Made by a program: the position numbers and the translations under genes | NCBI GenBank assembly: GCA_965224235.1 | Contig: CBDCYP010000002.1 | Coordinates: forward strand, 1,364,001 to 1,428,000 | Direction: 5' to 3' | From: G958295935 sp965224235 | GTDB lineage: Bacteria > Chloroflexota > Dehalococcoidia > Lucifugimonadales > Lucifugimonadaceae | DNA length: 64,000 nt | The notes under the pieces: model-generated | The model's input: only the letters and a program-made list of their open reading frames with translations | Database searches by the model: none | What the model was told of the DNA's origin: nothing | Shown: piece after piece, positions 52,110 through 61,013 of the stretch | Numbering within the stretch: the stretch's first letter is position 1 | How the letters are laid out: each line of letters opens with the position of its first letter

Positions 52110-52709
52110 GTGATCAAGTACGAAGAGTCATTGCCCCTGATCAACGATCTGCGCGGCGACGCAGTGGTCATCTCCACGATGACGCAGGGAGGCGCCTGGT
52201 CTAGATTGTCCCGCCGTCCCGACCTCGACGTAGGCGTCTCGAACGGCATGAGCAAAGCGTCCTCCCTAGGGTTAGGGGTGGCTTTGGGCCGCCCCGACAG
52301 ACAGGTTATCGTACTTGATGGCGACGGCAGCTTATTGATGAATCTGGGCAGTCTCGTGACGGTAGCCGGCATGGCGCCCGAGAATTTTTACCACTTCGTC
52401 TTCGACAACGGAATCTACGCAGTGACCGGCGGGCAACCGGTGCCGAACATAAACCGGACCGACTTTAGAGGCTTGGCGCTTGCGTCCGGTTACAAGGCAG
52501 CATACGAATTCGAGGACGTCGAAACCCTGGCTACGGAACTGGGTCGCATCATGGTGGAACAGGGGCCCGTGCTAGTCAGTCTCAAGACCACGCCTGAACC
52601 CGCCAGCCACGGCGTGGATCAAACCTGGGAGTCCAACGCAAGGATGCCGCGGCAAATGCGCAACGTCATGGCGGCGCTTGAGTCCGAGCCGGCCGGAACC
52701 TCGCCTTAA
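52110..52709 (+). CDS. TPP-enzyme PP subunit, sulfo-/phosphonopyruvate decarboxylase beta-like (ComE-like)
   Basis: A 199-residue PP domain with the thiamine-diphosphate motif GDGSLLMNLGSLV and, about 30 residues on, NFYHFVFDNGIYAVTGGQPV. SNGMSKASSLGLGVALGRPD precedes it. With the upstream PYR subunit it forms a heteromeric decarboxylase of the ComDE type. In archaea ComDE makes sulfoacetaldehyde for coenzyme M; in marine bacteria similar pairs act in taurine-like or phosphonate metabolism. The start is GTG at 52110, preceded by GGGGGACAGGG. Confidence 0.84.
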   Translation: MIKYEESLPLINDLRGDAVVISTMTQGGAWSRLSRRPDLDVGVSNGMSKASSLGLGVALGRPDRQVIVLDGDGSLLMNLGSLVTVAGMAPENFYHFVFDNGIYAVTGGQPVPNINRTDFRGLALASGYKAAYEFEDVETLATELGRIMVEQGPVLVSLKTTPEPASHGVDQTWESNARMPRQMRNVMAALESEPAGTSP

Positions 52710-52891
52710 GTCAATGGTAGGCCAGACTCGCCGCCGGGGTTCTGCGATTGGCGCAGCCGCGCCGCGACGAGCCCTCGCACGGCCCTGCCGATTTAGTAAA
52801 GCGACTGGCAGGGTCCCAAAATGTTCACGGCCCGGCTCTTGCCCTGCATGTTGAATCGCGTTGTAGCCCGTGGCGATAGGCGCCGGTCCGA

Positions 52892-53671
52892 CTACATGGA
52901 AGCGCCGCCGTCTACAGTGATCATCGACCCGGTAATCATTGAAGCATCGTCGGAGGCAGCGAACAGAAATGCGTTGGCGATATCAGTTGGCGTGCACAGC
53001 CTTCCCAAAGGGGTTCCGTCGACTCTCTTCTGGTAGTTCTCAGGAATGTCGATGTCTGTCGTCTCATCGTTGGGGCTGTGCAGGCTGTTTCCCCGCAGGA
53101 AGTTAGTGTCCACGTGACCAGGGGAGATCAGCACGCACCTGATGTTGTCCTTCGCATACGCTGCGGCGGCGCTGCGCGTCAGGCCGATCAGGCCGATCTT
53201 GCTGACTCCGTAGGCCGGGCTGCCGGCGCCCTGGCGGATCGAACCTATCGATCCGATGTTGAGGATGACCCCCTTGCCTGCCCGCCGCATCGCCGGTATC
53301 ACGGCCTTGACGCCCAGGAAATACGCCGTCAGATTCGTCCCGATGATCGTCTGCCACATCTCCTCGGTCTGTTCGTCAAATCCGACCCGGAAATTGGCGC
53401 CGGCGATGTTGCACAGCGTGTCAACCTTGCCGAATTCCTGTTCCGCAGTGGAGACCGCGTCTGCCCAGGCCGTCGAGTCCCGAACGTCCAGTTCCACGGC
53501 GATGGCATTCCCGCCATCTTCGCCGATCTCGCTGGCTACTTCCTGAGCGCCTCGCAGATTAAAGTCGGCGACGCAGATCGAAGCTCCCTCCTTCGAGAAC
53601 AGTCTCGCCTGAGCGCTGCCCATCGATCCCGCGCCTCCCGTAACAATTACCGATCTGTCTGCCAATTTCAT
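52892..53671 (-). CDS. SDR-family oxidoreductase
   Basis: A 259-residue short-chain dehydrogenase. The cofactor loop is VTGGAGSMGSAQA (an S-M variant of GxxxGxG), DFNLRGAQEVASEIG suggests NAD, NIAGANF stands for NNAG, and the active-site pair is YGVSKIG. The C-terminus MITGSMITVDGGASM is standard. The start is taken at ATG 53671 with GGAGA eight bases upstream. It ends the minus-strand run with the enolase-superfamily gene 84 bp upstream, so a role in sugar or sugar-acid oxidation is plausible. Confidence 0.92.
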   Translation of the reverse strand: MKLADRSVIVTGGAGSMGSAQARLFSKEGASICVADFNLRGAQEVASEIGEDGGNAIAVELDVRDSTAWADAVSTAEQEFGKVDTLCNIAGANFRVGFDEQTEEMWQTIIGTNLTAYFLGVKAVIPAMRRAGKGVILNIGSIGSIRQGAGSPAYGVSKIGLIGLTRSAAAAYAKDNIRCVLISPGHVDTNFLRGNSLHSPNDETTDIDIPENYQKRVDGTPLGRLCTPTDIANAFLFAASDDASMITGSMITVDGGASM

Positions 53672-53755
53672 TGGTGGTCTCCTGCCTGACATTCGCTCCG
53701 AATCGCCCGTCATCCGCGGTGTACGGTTCGTCGTCGCGTGTGGGTGGGCTTGTCG

Positions 53756-54889
53756 TTAACGGAGGGTAACGGAACCATCGGGACGCCTTCCCTCACCGCC
53801 TGTCCCCGCATCGTACGGGTGCCGACCGATACCCTCGATGTCGAGATCGATCCCCAGGCCGGGCTCGTCCGGGATCGTAATGTAGCCGTCCACTATCTCT
53901 ACCGTGTTCGTGGCTGCTTCGGCTCGCGGATTCCCTGCCTCTCTCACGTACTCCTGCAGGTCCCAATTGGGAATCGACGCCGCCAGTTGCACGCACGCCA
54001 TGGTTGTGACGGGACCCAGGAAGTTATGGGGAATCACGCGCTGATGCAGGGATTCGGCGATCGCGGCAATCTTCTTGACCTGCGTTATTCCGCCTGCGAG
54101 CCCAACGTCGGGCCTGACAAAGTGGACCCCGGGGAGCATCGAGTACTCGCGAAACTCCCAGATCGTGGAGTTTCGCTCGCCGACGGCCAGAGGGAGCCGC
54201 AACCGATCTGCAACTTCGCCCATCGAAACGACGCTTTCGGGGGCAATAGGGTCTTCGTAGAAGTACGGGAGGAACTTTCCGATGCGCTCGGCGAATACGA
54301 GGGCCTCAGACGGCACCATGTTCCGGTGTATTTCGATACCAATGTCGATGTCCCAACCCAACTCTTCACGCACTGCCGCCACGATTTCTGTATTTGTCCT
54401 GATAAGTTGTGGATACGGCAAGTCTTGCCAGCCCGCTGGAAAAGGAGTCATCTTCACGGCCGTGTATCCCTCGGCCTTCGCCTGACGCGCTGAGGCAGCG
54501 AAGTCGTCAGGGGTTCGCATGGGCCCGTCGCCGCCCATCAACACCATCACCCGGACTTTGTCGCGCACCTTACCCCCAAGCAGGTCCCAGACAGGTACGC
54601 CAAGCCGTTTGCCTTTGATGTCCCACAGCGCCATGTCGATGGCGCTTAAGGCCGCTGTGATGGCCGGCGATCTGAACGAGTACTTGCGGTATGCAGAGTT
54701 CCAGATGTCGTCTATGTGTTTCGGATCCCGTCCCGTCAGATCCTCGCCGATGCGTTTGATTATCGCCTCACTGGCTTCCGCGTAGCTCCAGAACTGCGCC
54801 TCCCCGACGCCGTACGTGCCGTCGTCACACGTCACGCGGACGGCGACCCACTTCCAGGCGAGCCAGGTTTCGACGTTTTCTATCTTCAT
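53756..54889 (-). CDS. Mandelate racemase/muconate lactonizing (enolase-superfamily) enzyme
   Basis: A 377-residue MR/MLE protein. The barrel lysine lies in YTAVKMTPFPAGW, metal ligands in DIDIGIEIHRNM, YFYEDPIAPES and LAVGERNSTIWEF, and the C-terminal histidine in VIPHNFLGPVTTM, a galactonate-dehydratase-like pattern. The likely reaction is dehydration of a sugar acid, though racemases share the fold. Expansion of this family is a known trait of SAR202-type Chloroflexota. It lies between an SDR and a VOC protein, with a mannonate dehydratase 1.3 kb away. Confidence 0.92.
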   Translation of the reverse strand: MKIENVETWLAWKWVAVRVTCDDGTYGVGEAQFWSYAEASEAIIKRIGEDLTGRDPKHIDDIWNSAYRKYSFRSPAITAALSAIDMALWDIKGKRLGVPVWDLLGGKVRDKVRVMVLMGGDGPMRTPDDFAASARQAKAEGYTAVKMTPFPAGWQDLPYPQLIRTNTEIVAAVREELGWDIDIGIEIHRNMVPSEALVFAERIGKFLPYFYEDPIAPESVVSMGEVADRLRLPLAVGERNSTIWEFREYSMLPGVHFVRPDVGLAGGITQVKKIAAIAESLHQRVIPHNFLGPVTTMACVQLAASIPNWDLQEYVREAGNPRAEAATNTVEIVDGYITIPDEPGLGIDLDIEGIGRHPYDAGTGGEGRRPDGSVTLR

Positions 54890-55028
54890 GGATCTTCTCT
54901 CGGGCAGACACTCAGTCCGGTCACAGAGCCAGGTCCGGCGACACGGTCCTCGCGAAAGAGCGAACCTGCCAACTCAACAATAATTGCCGTTCGCGGCGTC
55001 GGCATTGTAATGGACTCGCCCATAAGTA

Positions 55029-55066
55029 AAGCGCCGGACCAATCAAGCATGATTGGTCCGGCGCTT
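55029..55066 (-). terminator. Strong intrinsic-terminator hairpin after the VOC gene
   Basis: AAGCGCCGGACCAATCA and TGATTGGTCCGGCGCTT form a perfect 17-bp stem around an AGCA loop. On the minus strand it is followed by TTTACTTATG, a weak U-tract. It lies 18 bp beyond the VOC stop and is the clearest terminator-like hairpin in the window. It would stop transcription from the VOC gene before the enolase-superfamily gene. Confidence 0.75.
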
Positions 55067-55084
55067 CGAAAGTCTTACCGGGGA

Positions 55085-55882
55085 TCAGGCGGGAGCGTTC
55101 TCATTAATCACTCCAAAGGACGCGCCCTGGGGATCCATCAACACGGCGAGCCGCATGCCTGGCATCGGTTCCATCGGCTCGGCGAGCACGGTTCCTCCGA
55201 GCGACTTTGCCTTCTCCACCGTTGCGTCGCAATCCGCGACCGCAAAGTAGTTCAACCAAAACGACGGAACTTCGGCAGGCATTTCCGAGGGTTTCTTGAA
55301 TATGCCCGCGACCTCTTTTCCGGCAGCCTTCAGCAATATGTAAGGGTTTCCTCCGGGACCTGGCATGGAGCCGGACTCTACCCCCAACACGTCCTTGAAG
55401 AATTTCGTGGCCTTATCCGGATCGTCGGAGAGCAACTCGGCCCAGCAGAGGGAGTTTGGCTCGCCCGTCAGCGTGCCGCCCGTACCGCGCATGTTTTGCC
55501 ACAACGCCGCTACAGCGCCCGTCGGTTCGGCAAAGATCGCCATACGGCCCGCTTCCATCACGTTGTACGGCCCCATGTATACCTGTCCGCCCGCTTCGGC
55601 GACCCTGGACACGGTTTCATCTACGTTGTCCACCGAGATATAGGTTGTCCAGTGCGGCGGAATGCCCTGGGCAGCCTCTTCTTCTTCGCGCCGCGTGTAG
55701 ATGCCGCAGACGTATGCATCGCCCTGTTTTTGCATGTTGTACATCATGCCGCCGCCTGCGTCGTTCGCTTCGCTGGTCCATCCGAACAGGCAGCCGTAAA
55801 ACTCTATTGCGGCAGCTTCGTCAGACGTTGAAAGGTCTAGCCACGAGGGAGTGCCTTGGGCTGAGCTGGTTACTATGGGCAT
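55085..55882 (-). CDS. VOC-family (glyoxalase/bleomycin-resistance-like) protein
   Basis: A 265-residue protein with two vicinal-oxygen-chelate modules. The first is GTPSWLDLSTSDEAAAIEFY, FGWTSE and FAEPTGAVAALWQ. The second is SLCWAELLSDDPDKATKFF, LGVESG and LAVLMDPQGASFGVINENAP. The usual metal ligand histidine at the module start is replaced (PSWLDL, LCWAEL), as in the carboxymuconolactone/hydroxylase-type subgroup of uncertain function. A strong terminator hairpin follows. It is preceded by a 294-bp gap in which I see no gene. Confidence 0.85.
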   Translation of the reverse strand: MPIVTSSAQGTPSWLDLSTSDEAAAIEFYGCLFGWTSEANDAGGGMMYNMQKQGDAYVCGIYTRREEEEAAQGIPPHWTTYISVDNVDETVSRVAEAGGQVYMGPYNVMEAGRMAIFAEPTGAVAALWQNMRGTGGTLTGEPNSLCWAELLSDDPDKATKFFKDVLGVESGSMPGPGGNPYILLKAAGKEVAGIFKKPSEMPAEVPSFWLNYFAVADCDATVEKAKSLGGTVLAEPMEPMPGMRLAVLMDPQGASFGVINENAPA

Positions 55883-56176
55883 TCTTCTTGCTCCTCATTG
55901 CGGCCTCGCGAATTTCGTCGGTCGCGACTTGCTGCTGATATGCGCCGGTCGTCGGACTGAACCCCGGCCGGGCGCTGCGGCTCTGGGATGTCCAGCCCCG
56001 GCGAAAGGTTGATAACCGGTGGACGATAAGGGTTCGGCCGGATCCCTTTTTCCTCCACTGGCCAGAGAATCATACCGCGCAGGTTGATTAACCTGCCGCG
56101 ATGTGTCACACCACGGCGTGGATCACGATGGGGCCGCGCCGGCGACGAGCAGCCGTCCACGCTCCTGTCCGCCTGT

Positions 56177-57154
56177 TCACCGCCCTGCTGGTTGCCGTAT
56201 AACCGCCTCGATCAACGCCTGGATGTACCCGCCTGCGTGGGCTCTTCCCCTGTGGCCCCAGGAAGTGTCCTGAAACGTTTGGGGTACGTGGTCGTCGATG
56301 AAGAAGCTGCTGAATCCGACCTCGTTGTAGATCGTCATCGCGCGGTACATGTCGACATGGCCGGTGTTTATGAACTCCTCATGAAACGTCGGCACGGTGC
56401 CCGAGACGTTTCGGAAGTGGACGTAGAGGATTTTGTCCCGTTCGCCGAAGTAGCGGATCATGTCGTAGATTCCTCCGTCGGCAGCGTCCGACATCTCTGA
56501 GAACGTGCCCTGGCAGAACTCGATGCCGTTTGACGGGCTATCGACTATGCCGATCAGTCGCTTGTACGCGGCGAAACTCCTCAGCAGTTGAGGTATCCCT
56601 CCAAGTTCCTCGACAGGCGGGTCGCATGGGTGGATTCCCAGCCGGATGCCTTCCTCTTCGGCTATCGGGGTGATGATCTTTATCCAGTGCTCCAGATTGT
56701 CCCACATCTCCTCTTCGGTGTAGCGGCGGCCGTGCGTAAGTGGAATGGACTTCGCATGTTCGTAGTCAAACGCGGTGGCCATGGCGCCGCCGCGGATGAC
56801 GGCCATCGGGGAACGCCATACGTGGGAAGGCATCCAGTTATAGCCAAATATCGGGATTCCGGCCCGGGCTATGTTGCGCACCGTCTGGATCATGTTGTCG
56901 ATCTGTTCGTCGCGCCGCGGCCCGTTCAACATGATGTGGTCGTAAAACTCCGTTGGCACGTTTTCGAGGGCAGAGAGTGTCAAGCCCTCCTGCTCGACGC
57001 TGACCCTGAGTTTGATCAGGTCCTTGAGTTGCCATTTTCCTCCGGGAGCGGGCAGGTTCGGCGTGTTAAGCAGAATGTCGGTCGCTCCGAATTGTTTTGC
57101 GAACCGCAGGAATTCAGGAGTCGCCTCTTTGAACTGGCCATATCCGTGTCTCAT
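56177..57154 (-). CDS. uxuA: Mannonate dehydratase-like protein
   Basis: A 325-residue xylose-isomerase-like barrel of the UxuA type, which dehydrates D-mannonate to 2-keto-3-deoxygluconate. Seen are GATDILLNTPNLPAPGGKW, SALENVPTEFYDHIML, FGYNWMPSHVWR, GIRLGIHPCDPPVEELGGIP, IVDSPSNGIEFCQGTF and VHFRNVSGTVPTFHEEFI. The metal-binding H/C/H set (HPCDPP, GIEFCQGT, VHFRN) is present. With the MR/MLE dehydratase and SDR it suggests hexuronate or aldonic acid breakdown. Confidence 0.88.
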   Translation of the reverse strand: MRHGYGQFKEATPEFLRFAKQFGATDILLNTPNLPAPGGKWQLKDLIKLRVSVEQEGLTLSALENVPTEFYDHIMLNGPRRDEQIDNMIQTVRNIARAGIPIFGYNWMPSHVWRSPMAVIRGGAMATAFDYEHAKSIPLTHGRRYTEEEMWDNLEHWIKIITPIAEEEGIRLGIHPCDPPVEELGGIPQLLRSFAAYKRLIGIVDSPSNGIEFCQGTFSEMSDAADGGIYDMIRYFGERDKILYVHFRNVSGTVPTFHEEFINTGHVDMYRAMTIYNEVGFSSFFIDDHVPQTFQDTSWGHRGRAHAGGYIQALIEAVIRQPAGR

Positions 57155-57390
57155 GTCATGAACTCCTTATCCTGATGAATCCGGTCATCGACAAAACCCC
57201 GCCGTCGAGAGGCCGTCAGATCGGCCACGCTGGATCCGCATGCACGGCCTCGCACAACCCCCGGAGAATAACGACGCTCCGCCATTCGCATCGAGCAATG
57301 TCAGCGGATAATCTACACGATGGGTCAGGCCACCTCGATGCAAACTCAAATTGACGGTCAATCCGTGGCGGCCTTTCCGAACGATGAACT

Positions 57391-58188
57391 TTGTTAATTG
57401 ACATACATACCCACATTGACCAACACGATCGGGCGGAGTTGCCCGGAATACTGGACCGGGCAGTTTCCGCCGGGGTGGACGCTGTGGTCATTGCCGGAAC
57501 CACGGTCGAGAGTTCGCAAGACTGCATAGATCTGGCCCATGCTGACCGTCGCGTATTTGCCGGAGTCGGCGTTCACCCCTCCGACATCCAACGGGAGCTG
57601 ACGACCGACGATTTGGAACGACTTGACCGCATGGCGTCATTCGATCAAGTGATCGTGATGAGTGAGGTCGGCCTCGATTATCAGCCGGCCAGCCCTGGCC
57701 ATGACGTACAAAAATCAAACCTGCGCGCCCAACTCTACATCGCCAAACGCCACCGGCTTCCCGTCGTATTCCACGTCCGCGAAGCGACTGAGGATGCCGT
57801 TGAGTTATTGGCTGATGAAACTGCGGGCGAATTCGGAGGCGCGGCTCACTATTTTCAGGGTGACCGGGCCTATGCGCGTCAGATCCTCGATCTTGGGTTC
57901 CATATTTCGCTGGCCAAACCGCTGCTGCGCCTGCCAGAGCTGCAGGAAGTAGCGAGATGGCTGCCGGCGGACCGAATCGTTCTCGAAACCGATTCGTACC
58001 CACAGCCGTTCAAGGGCAAGCGGGAAAAGTGGACCGAGCCGAGGGACCTGCCGCTTGTGGCGGCGATGGTCGCAAAGCTGAAGGGGATGGATGTGGAGGA
58101 GGTCGAACACCTGACGACCACCAACACGCTTGCGATGTTCGGACAGCGCGCTGCCGCGGTTGAGGCGGCGCTTGATAACGGGCCGTAA
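57391..58188 (+). CDS. TatD-family deoxyribonuclease/hydrolase
   Basis: A 265-residue metal-dependent TIM-barrel hydrolase. LIDIHTHID gives the HxH pair, GVGVHPSDI and MSEVGLDYQPAS the middle motifs, VVFHVREATEDAVELL and AAHYFQGDRAYARQI the histidines, and VLETDSYPQPFKGK the last aspartate. TatD proteins act as DNases or tRNA/exonuclease-like hydrolases. The start is TTG 57391 (LIDIH); no strong Shine-Dalgarno. It heads a plus-strand pair with DUF1802, 123 bp apart. Confidence 0.9.
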   Translation: MLIDIHTHIDQHDRAELPGILDRAVSAGVDAVVIAGTTVESSQDCIDLAHADRRVFAGVGVHPSDIQRELTTDDLERLDRMASFDQVIVMSEVGLDYQPASPGHDVQKSNLRAQLYIAKRHRLPVVFHVREATEDAVELLADETAGEFGGAAHYFQGDRAYARQILDLGFHISLAKPLLRLPELQEVARWLPADRIVLETDSYPQPFKGKREKWTEPRDLPLVAAMVAKLKGMDVEEVEHLTTTNTLAMFGQRAAAVEAALDNGP

Positions 58189-58311
58189 CGGCCATTTGGC
58201 GGTTGTTCACTCGTAAAGCCTTTTGGCGTCTCGACCAGTAAAATATCCAGGTCGGGCGGCGCAACATAGTTGTCGAAAGGCACGCTACTCGCAGGAGAGA
58301 CCTTCTAACAC

Positions 58312-58884
58312 ATGGTTCCAGCTTATTCGGACATCGGACTGAAGGAATGGTCTGTGATCATCGAGGCTTTGGGGCGCGGCGATCAGATCATCCTCCTGCG
58401 CAAGGGAGGCATCCGAGAAAACGCGAGGCGGTTTAGTGTCGCTCACGATCAGTTCTTCCTGTACCCGACCCACTATCACCAGGGCGCCGACATGCTTAAA
58501 TCCGATGCCCTGCATTTACTACAAGCCGACGCCGGTGAGCCTGACGATCCGATCGTCGAGTTGGGGGTCTTTGCCGAGATCGTAGACACGGTCGAACTGG
58601 AAGACGAAAGGTCTTTGCGGCAACTTGACGCTTTTCACGTTTGGACCGCCGACTACATTGAGAAGCGGTTGCGCTGGAAGCCGCGCCAGCCGTTAACCGT
58701 GTTGATCCTCCGGTGCCATCTATTGCAACAGCCGCAAGCGCTGCCAGTAATGGACGAGTACCGCGGCTGCACATCCTGGGTACAGTTCATCGAAGAGTAC
58801 CCGGTCGGCGTCACGACGCCCGCACTCAATGACCGGCGAATGGACGCTCAGACGGCGAAAATAAGGGAAGTTCTCTCACGCTGA
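58312..58884 (+). CDS. DUF1802-family protein
   Basis: A 190-residue protein of DUF1802: LKEWSVIIEALGRGDQIILL, then RKGGIRENARRFSVAHDQFF and LYPTHYHQGADMLK, with the RKGGI and YPT..HQ marks of the family. A C-terminal half contains FHVWTADYIEKRLRWKPRQP and LTVLILRCHLL. Function is unknown; it is common in cyanobacteria and other bacteria. GGAGAG precedes the ATG, about 15 bases upstream. Confidence 0.88.
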   Translation: MVPAYSDIGLKEWSVIIEALGRGDQIILLRKGGIRENARRFSVAHDQFFLYPTHYHQGADMLKSDALHLLQADAGEPDDPIVELGVFAEIVDTVELEDERSLRQLDAFHVWTADYIEKRLRWKPRQPLTVLILRCHLLQQPQALPVMDEYRGCTSWVQFIEEYPVGVTTPALNDRRMDAQTAKIREVLSR

Positions 58885-58937
58885 CGGGATTGTCCACCCG
58901 AGGCTGGGGAATCCCTGTCCCCAAATCGTAACTACCT

Positions 58938-59438
58938 TCAGGCGTGAACAGCGCTTGCCGGCGTTTCTGCGTCATCTTTGCCCGAAGCAGACCGGCGCTG
59001 CAATCTCCGCATCTCCCCTTCAAGAAGGTTGAAGTCTCGCTGCGGAAAAATATGAAGCATGCCCAAAAAGGCCAGTTCCCAATGTTCGGGCGCCCACTTT
59101 TTGACGTACTCAAGGGACGGGCCTATCTCGTAGGCGCTGATGCATTGGTCGCCTTCCAGAACCACGTCGGAGGAGAGGTTGACCCGATGAGGAAAGGTCT
59201 CATCTGCGCGACTGTGTTTCCATATGCGGGAGTCGTCGCGGAAATGTCCCGAGGTTAAGGTGGCGGTGGCAGTGAACTCGCGCAGATCCTTGATGTAGTA
59301 GATGATCCGGTCGTCCTGCGACATCCTCACCGCCTTGCGGCGATTCCTGGAGTCGACGCCTTGTACGTCGAAACCGCGATCACGCGTAATTTCGAAGTTT
59401 TCCTGGCTAATGGCCAGCATCCAGTAGGTTCTGCCCAT
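58938..59438 (-). CDS. EVE-domain-like protein
   Basis: A 166-residue protein resembling the EVE/PUA-like domain: YWMLAISQENFEITRDRGFD near 5-24, MSQDDRIIYYIKDLREFTAT, and YVKKWAPEHWELAFLGMLHI. EVE domains bind modified bases in DNA or RNA and often accompany restriction systems, but none is seen here. ATG 59438 has GAGGA about six bases upstream. It is divergent from the YbaK-like gene. Confidence 0.75.
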   Translation of the reverse strand: MGRTYWMLAISQENFEITRDRGFDVQGVDSRNRRKAVRMSQDDRIIYYIKDLREFTATATLTSGHFRDDSRIWKHSRADETFPHRVNLSSDVVLEGDQCISAYEIGPSLEYVKKWAPEHWELAFLGMLHIFPQRDFNLLEGEMRRLQRRSASGKDDAETPASAVHA

Positions 59439-59580
59439 GACGGTCCTCAAGTCTGGTGTTGTGAGTGAAAAAACACTTTGAAGCTCCGCGATATGGTTTC
59501 ATGATACAGAACGGGTGGTCGTTTAAGGGTGGGGTGGGCGCCGCTGATTCGGTGTCCAAAGAGCCTTGCACGGAGTCAAC

Positions 59581-60090
59581 ATGAGCGAACAGATGACAGA
59601 CATCCAGGCGAAGGTGGCGGCCGAGCTTGCCGCCCTCGGCGTCGCCTACAAGACACTGACCATTGACCCCGAATTCGCCGACACTGCGGCTTTCTGCGAG
59701 CAGTATGGCTATGAACTCGGGGTGTCGGCGAACACTATCGTCGTCGGTTCGAGACGAGAACCGCGTCAGTACTGCGCCTGCGTCGTGCTTGCCAACACCC
59801 GGCTCGACGTTAATCACGCCGTCCGGGACCTGATGGGGACGCGCCGGTTGTCCTTCGCAAGCGCGCCCGACACAGTCAGGATCACCGGCATGGAACTCGG
59901 CGGCGTTACCGTGTTCGCCCTGCCCGACGGCCTCCCGTTGTATGTAGACGCACAGATCATGGAATCGGAATTCGTGATTCTGGGCGGTGGCGACAGGTCT
60001 ACCAAGATCAAAATATCGCCGACCGTCTTTAATCTGATGTTGCAGGCCCGCGTCATAGACGGGCTCGCAACTGCGCCACCCTCCCGGTAA
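59581..60090 (+). CDS. YbaK/ProX-like aminoacyl-tRNA deacylase-domain protein
   Basis: A 169-residue YbaK-type editing domain: QAKVAAELAALGVAYKTLTI, ANTIVVGSRREPRQYCACVV, ANTRLDVNHAVRDLMGTRRL and LPLYVDAQIMESEFVILGGG. These proteins hydrolyse mischarged tRNAs such as Cys- or Ala-tRNA(Pro). The usual KAR/K near the active site is not clear here, so activity is uncertain. ATG 59581 has GGAG six bases upstream; a longer in-frame start is less likely. It converges on pstA, leaving 17 bp. Confidence 0.85.
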   Translation: MSEQMTDIQAKVAAELAALGVAYKTLTIDPEFADTAAFCEQYGYELGVSANTIVVGSRREPRQYCACVVLANTRLDVNHAVRDLMGTRRLSFASAPDTVRITGMELGGVTVFALPDGLPLYVDAQIMESEFVILGGGDRSTKIKISPTVFNLMLQARVIDGLATAPPSR

Positions 60091-60107
60091 GGACGCGGCG
60101 GCGATGA

Positions 60108-61013
60108 CTACTCCTCGGTCCGTCGCTGGTACTTGACCCGAATAGCGATGGCCAGTGCGTTCATGGCCAGCAGCATGACCAGCAGCACGATAATTGCCGC
60201 CGCGGCGATGCCCCTGAATCCGGCCTGCGGCTGCGATACCCACGTGAAGATCTGCAGCGGCAATACCGTAAATCTGTCGCCGGGGCCGGTCGGGACGAAC
60301 GTGAGAAACACGATGGCGCTGATCATCAGGATTGGCGCCGACTCGCCAATCGCTCTCGAAAGCGCCAGTATTACGCCGCTCATGATGCCGGGAATCGCCT
60401 CCGGCAAAACGACTGACTTGACGACCTGCCAGCGAGTCGCCCCGATGGCCATAGCTGCGTCCCTGTATCCGCTTGGCACGGCCTTAATGGCCTCTTGTGA
60501 GGCGATGATAACAATGGGCAGAATGAGCAAAGTCAATGTCAACGCCCCCGCCAGGACGCTTCTGCCCATGTTGAGGCTGTACACAAAGAGAGAAAGGCCG
60601 AGAAGCCCATAAATGATCGACGGGACTCCCGCCAGATTAGAGATGTTGAGTTGAATTAGACGGGTGTACCAATTCCGCCCGGCGAACTCTTCGAGAAAAA
60701 TTGCCGTGCCTATCCCGACCGGAATCGTGAACAGAGCGGTCATCACCATGATCCATGCGGTTCCCGCAAGAGGACCAAGGATGCCCGCCTCTTGCGGCTT
60801 TCTCGACGCGTAGCTAGTAAGAAAGTGCCAGGTAAGCCACGGCAGGCCGTCTATCAACGTGTCGATCAGAAGCGTGAGCAACCCCGCCACGCCGATCAGG
60901 ATCGCTGCGACAAATACACCGAGGAATATCCTGTCCCGCCACACCCGCCTGCCCATGTCGCCCCGATGCGGAGTGCGGACGCGCCGCTGTACAACGTCGC
61001 CGATGCTTTTCAC
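60108..61013 (-). CDS. pstA: Phosphate ABC transporter permease PstA
   Basis: A permease of about 301 residues with six membrane helices and the inner-loop EAA-type motif AIKAVPSGYRDAAMAIGATR. GVPSIIYGLLGLSLFV and RAIGESAPILMISAIVF are typical of PstA. With PstC it forms the channel of the high-affinity phosphate importer. I favour GTG at 61013, which overlaps the pstC stop as GTGA with AGGTG upstream, over an in-frame codon at 61046. No pstB follows, which is unusual. Confidence 0.9.
   Translation of the reverse strand: MKSIGDVVQRRVRTPHRGDMGRRVWRDRIFLGVFVAAILIGVAGLLTLLIDTLIDGLPWLTWHFLTSYASRKPQEAGILGPLAGTAWIMVMTALFTIPVGIGTAIFLEEFAGRNWYTRLIQLNISNLAGVPSIIYGLLGLSLFVYSLNMGRSVLAGALTLTLLILPIVIIASQEAIKAVPSGYRDAAMAIGATRWQVVKSVVLPEAIPGIMSGVILALSRAIGESAPILMISAIVFLTFVPTGPGDRFTVLPLQIFTWVSQPQAGFRGIAAAAIIVLLVMLLAMNALAIAIRVKYQRRTEE

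Noticed and set aside
55873..56160. A 95-codon minus-strand frame upstream of the VOC gene
   Set aside because: It is Arg/Pro-rich, has no ribosome site, and overlaps the VOC start region. The gap appears to be non-coding.
59407..60243. A long minus-strand open frame of 278 codons
   Set aside because: It lies opposite the YbaK-like gene and overlaps the EVE-like gene start, has no family character, and its residues are rich in His/Gly/Arg as expected from an antisense shadow.
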